The notes under the pieces are model-generated. The model saw nothing but the letters and a program-made list of their open reading frames with translations, was not told the origin of the DNA and did not search any database. Positions 63,745 through 64,000 of a stretch of DNA of 64,000 bases are shown here, piece by piece (the first letter of the stretch is position 1; every line of letters begins with the position of its first letter). The translations under genes were made by a program, and so were the position numbers. This DNA is from Pseudaestuariivita rosea (GTDB lineage Bacteria > Pseudomonadota > Alphaproteobacteria > Rhodobacterales > Rhodobacteraceae), in assembly GCF_017592335.1 (NCBI RefSeq), contig NZ_JACNMP010000006.1, positions 84,547 to 148,546 of the forward strand, written 5' to 3'.

Positions 63745-63873
63745 GTATGTTTGCGACTTCTTGAAGAAAACGGCTGAATTACGTCAAATAAATGTGGGAT
63801 AGTTTGAGGTCTGATTTTTACATATGTTCAAGAAAGAATATAAATATCAATATATTAGATCATAAGTTTAACG
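63745..63873. other. AT-rich tract between the palindrome and attR
   Basis: This stretch is clearly AT-rich (for example ATAAATATCAATATATTAGA near 63840-63860) and codes for nothing that I can support. It may be a melting region for a replication origin, or arm-type binding DNA for the integrase near attR. Confidence 0.4.
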
Positions 63874-63889
63874 CCCTGTCTCTCCGCCA
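63874..63889 (+). repeat. attR: direct repeat of the tRNA-Ser 3' end
   Basis: CCCTGTCTCTCCGCCA is identical to 55586-55601. The base before it differs (G instead of T), so the duplication ends there. The final 111 bases of the window after it show no gene. Confidence 0.9.
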
Positions 63890-64000
63890 TTTTACAATTT
63901 GTGTTGTTCATATCGTCTAACACCTTGAAGGGTATGGATGTTTTTGGTGTTCGAAGTCCTGATTTTCGGGCGTAGGGAATTTGCTCAGTGAAGACCAGGC

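Larger units (their letters stand above)
55586..63889. mobile_element. tRNA-Ser-integrated mobilisable element (about 8.3 kb)
   Basis: Bounded by 16-bp direct repeats of the tRNA-Ser 3' end. Gene order from attL: P4-type integrase (+); candidate immunity, effector, DUF4123 chaperone and a 93-residue gene (all -); relaxase with a nested gene (-); candidate oriT; 93-residue gene (+); RepA-like ATPase (-); palindrome and repeats; attR. It has integration, mobilisation and possibly replication functions but no conjugation machinery, so it would need a helper element to transfer. The cargo looks like an interbacterial effector/immunity cassette. Confidence 0.88.

Overview
The window reads as a chromosome segment of a Rhodobacterales alphaproteobacterium, most likely from the marine Roseobacter group. 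The main reasons are the gene order dusB(nifR3)-ntrB-ntrC-ntrY-ntrX-trkA-trkH-hfq-hflX, an NtrC without the sigma-54 GAFTGA loop (a trait known from Rhodobacter), a fused ispDF, and a tripartite tricarboxylate transporter (TTT) operon. It is mostly chromosomal core with one clear mobile island at the right end. No genus is claimed.

Layout. 1-2432: tail of a transglutaminase / alpha-E / circularly permuted ATP-grasp operon. 3071-5874: a GbsR/MarR-type regulator with two matching palindromic operators, then a DUF4166 gene and a membrane-domain/TIGR01777 fusion. 5895-11731: a tctCBA transporter operon followed by a CaiB-type CoA-transferase and a citryl-CoA-lyase-like gene, with a divergent IclR regulator. 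11920-14124: a large beta-helix protein with a duplicated C-terminal module. 14248-16324: cinA C-domain, pgpA, ispDF. 16511-28289: the nitrogen two-component systems, potassium uptake, Hfq and HflX. 28655-45566: mixed housekeeping and accessory genes (penicillin acylase family, hydroxyisobutyrate-dehydrogenase family, YSC84 lipoprotein, hydrolase-OsmC fusion, hpt, RatA family, RND efflux with TetR, map, sfsA). 45613-49554: a tight operon cinA(N)-GNAT-AhpD-OmpA-PfkB. 49562-54946: LysR, fadH, a ferric-reductase-like membrane protein, a Tat-exported intradiol-like protein, TetR and a 49-residue secreted peptide.

The most interesting part is 55512-63889. A tRNA-Ser(GGA) gene is followed by an 8.3 kb element bounded by a 16-bp direct repeat of the tRNA 3' end. 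Inside are a P4-type tyrosine integrase, a four-gene cassette on the minus strand (small protein, DUF4123 type VI effector chaperone, a 541-residue candidate effector, and an overlapping candidate immunity gene), a MobQ-type relaxase with a second gene nested in another frame behind a near-perfect ribosome binding site, a candidate oriT that resembles the RSF1010/IncQ nick region, a divergent 93-residue gene where IncQ plasmids carry mobC, and a RepA-like ATPase. Upstream of that ATPase lie a 61-bp perfect-arm palindrome, CCGGACAG repeats and an AT-rich tract. I read it as an IncQ-like mobilisable replicon that became an integrative element and carries an interbacterial effector/immunity cassette.

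All calls were made by reading sequence. No alignment, database search or structure prediction was run.
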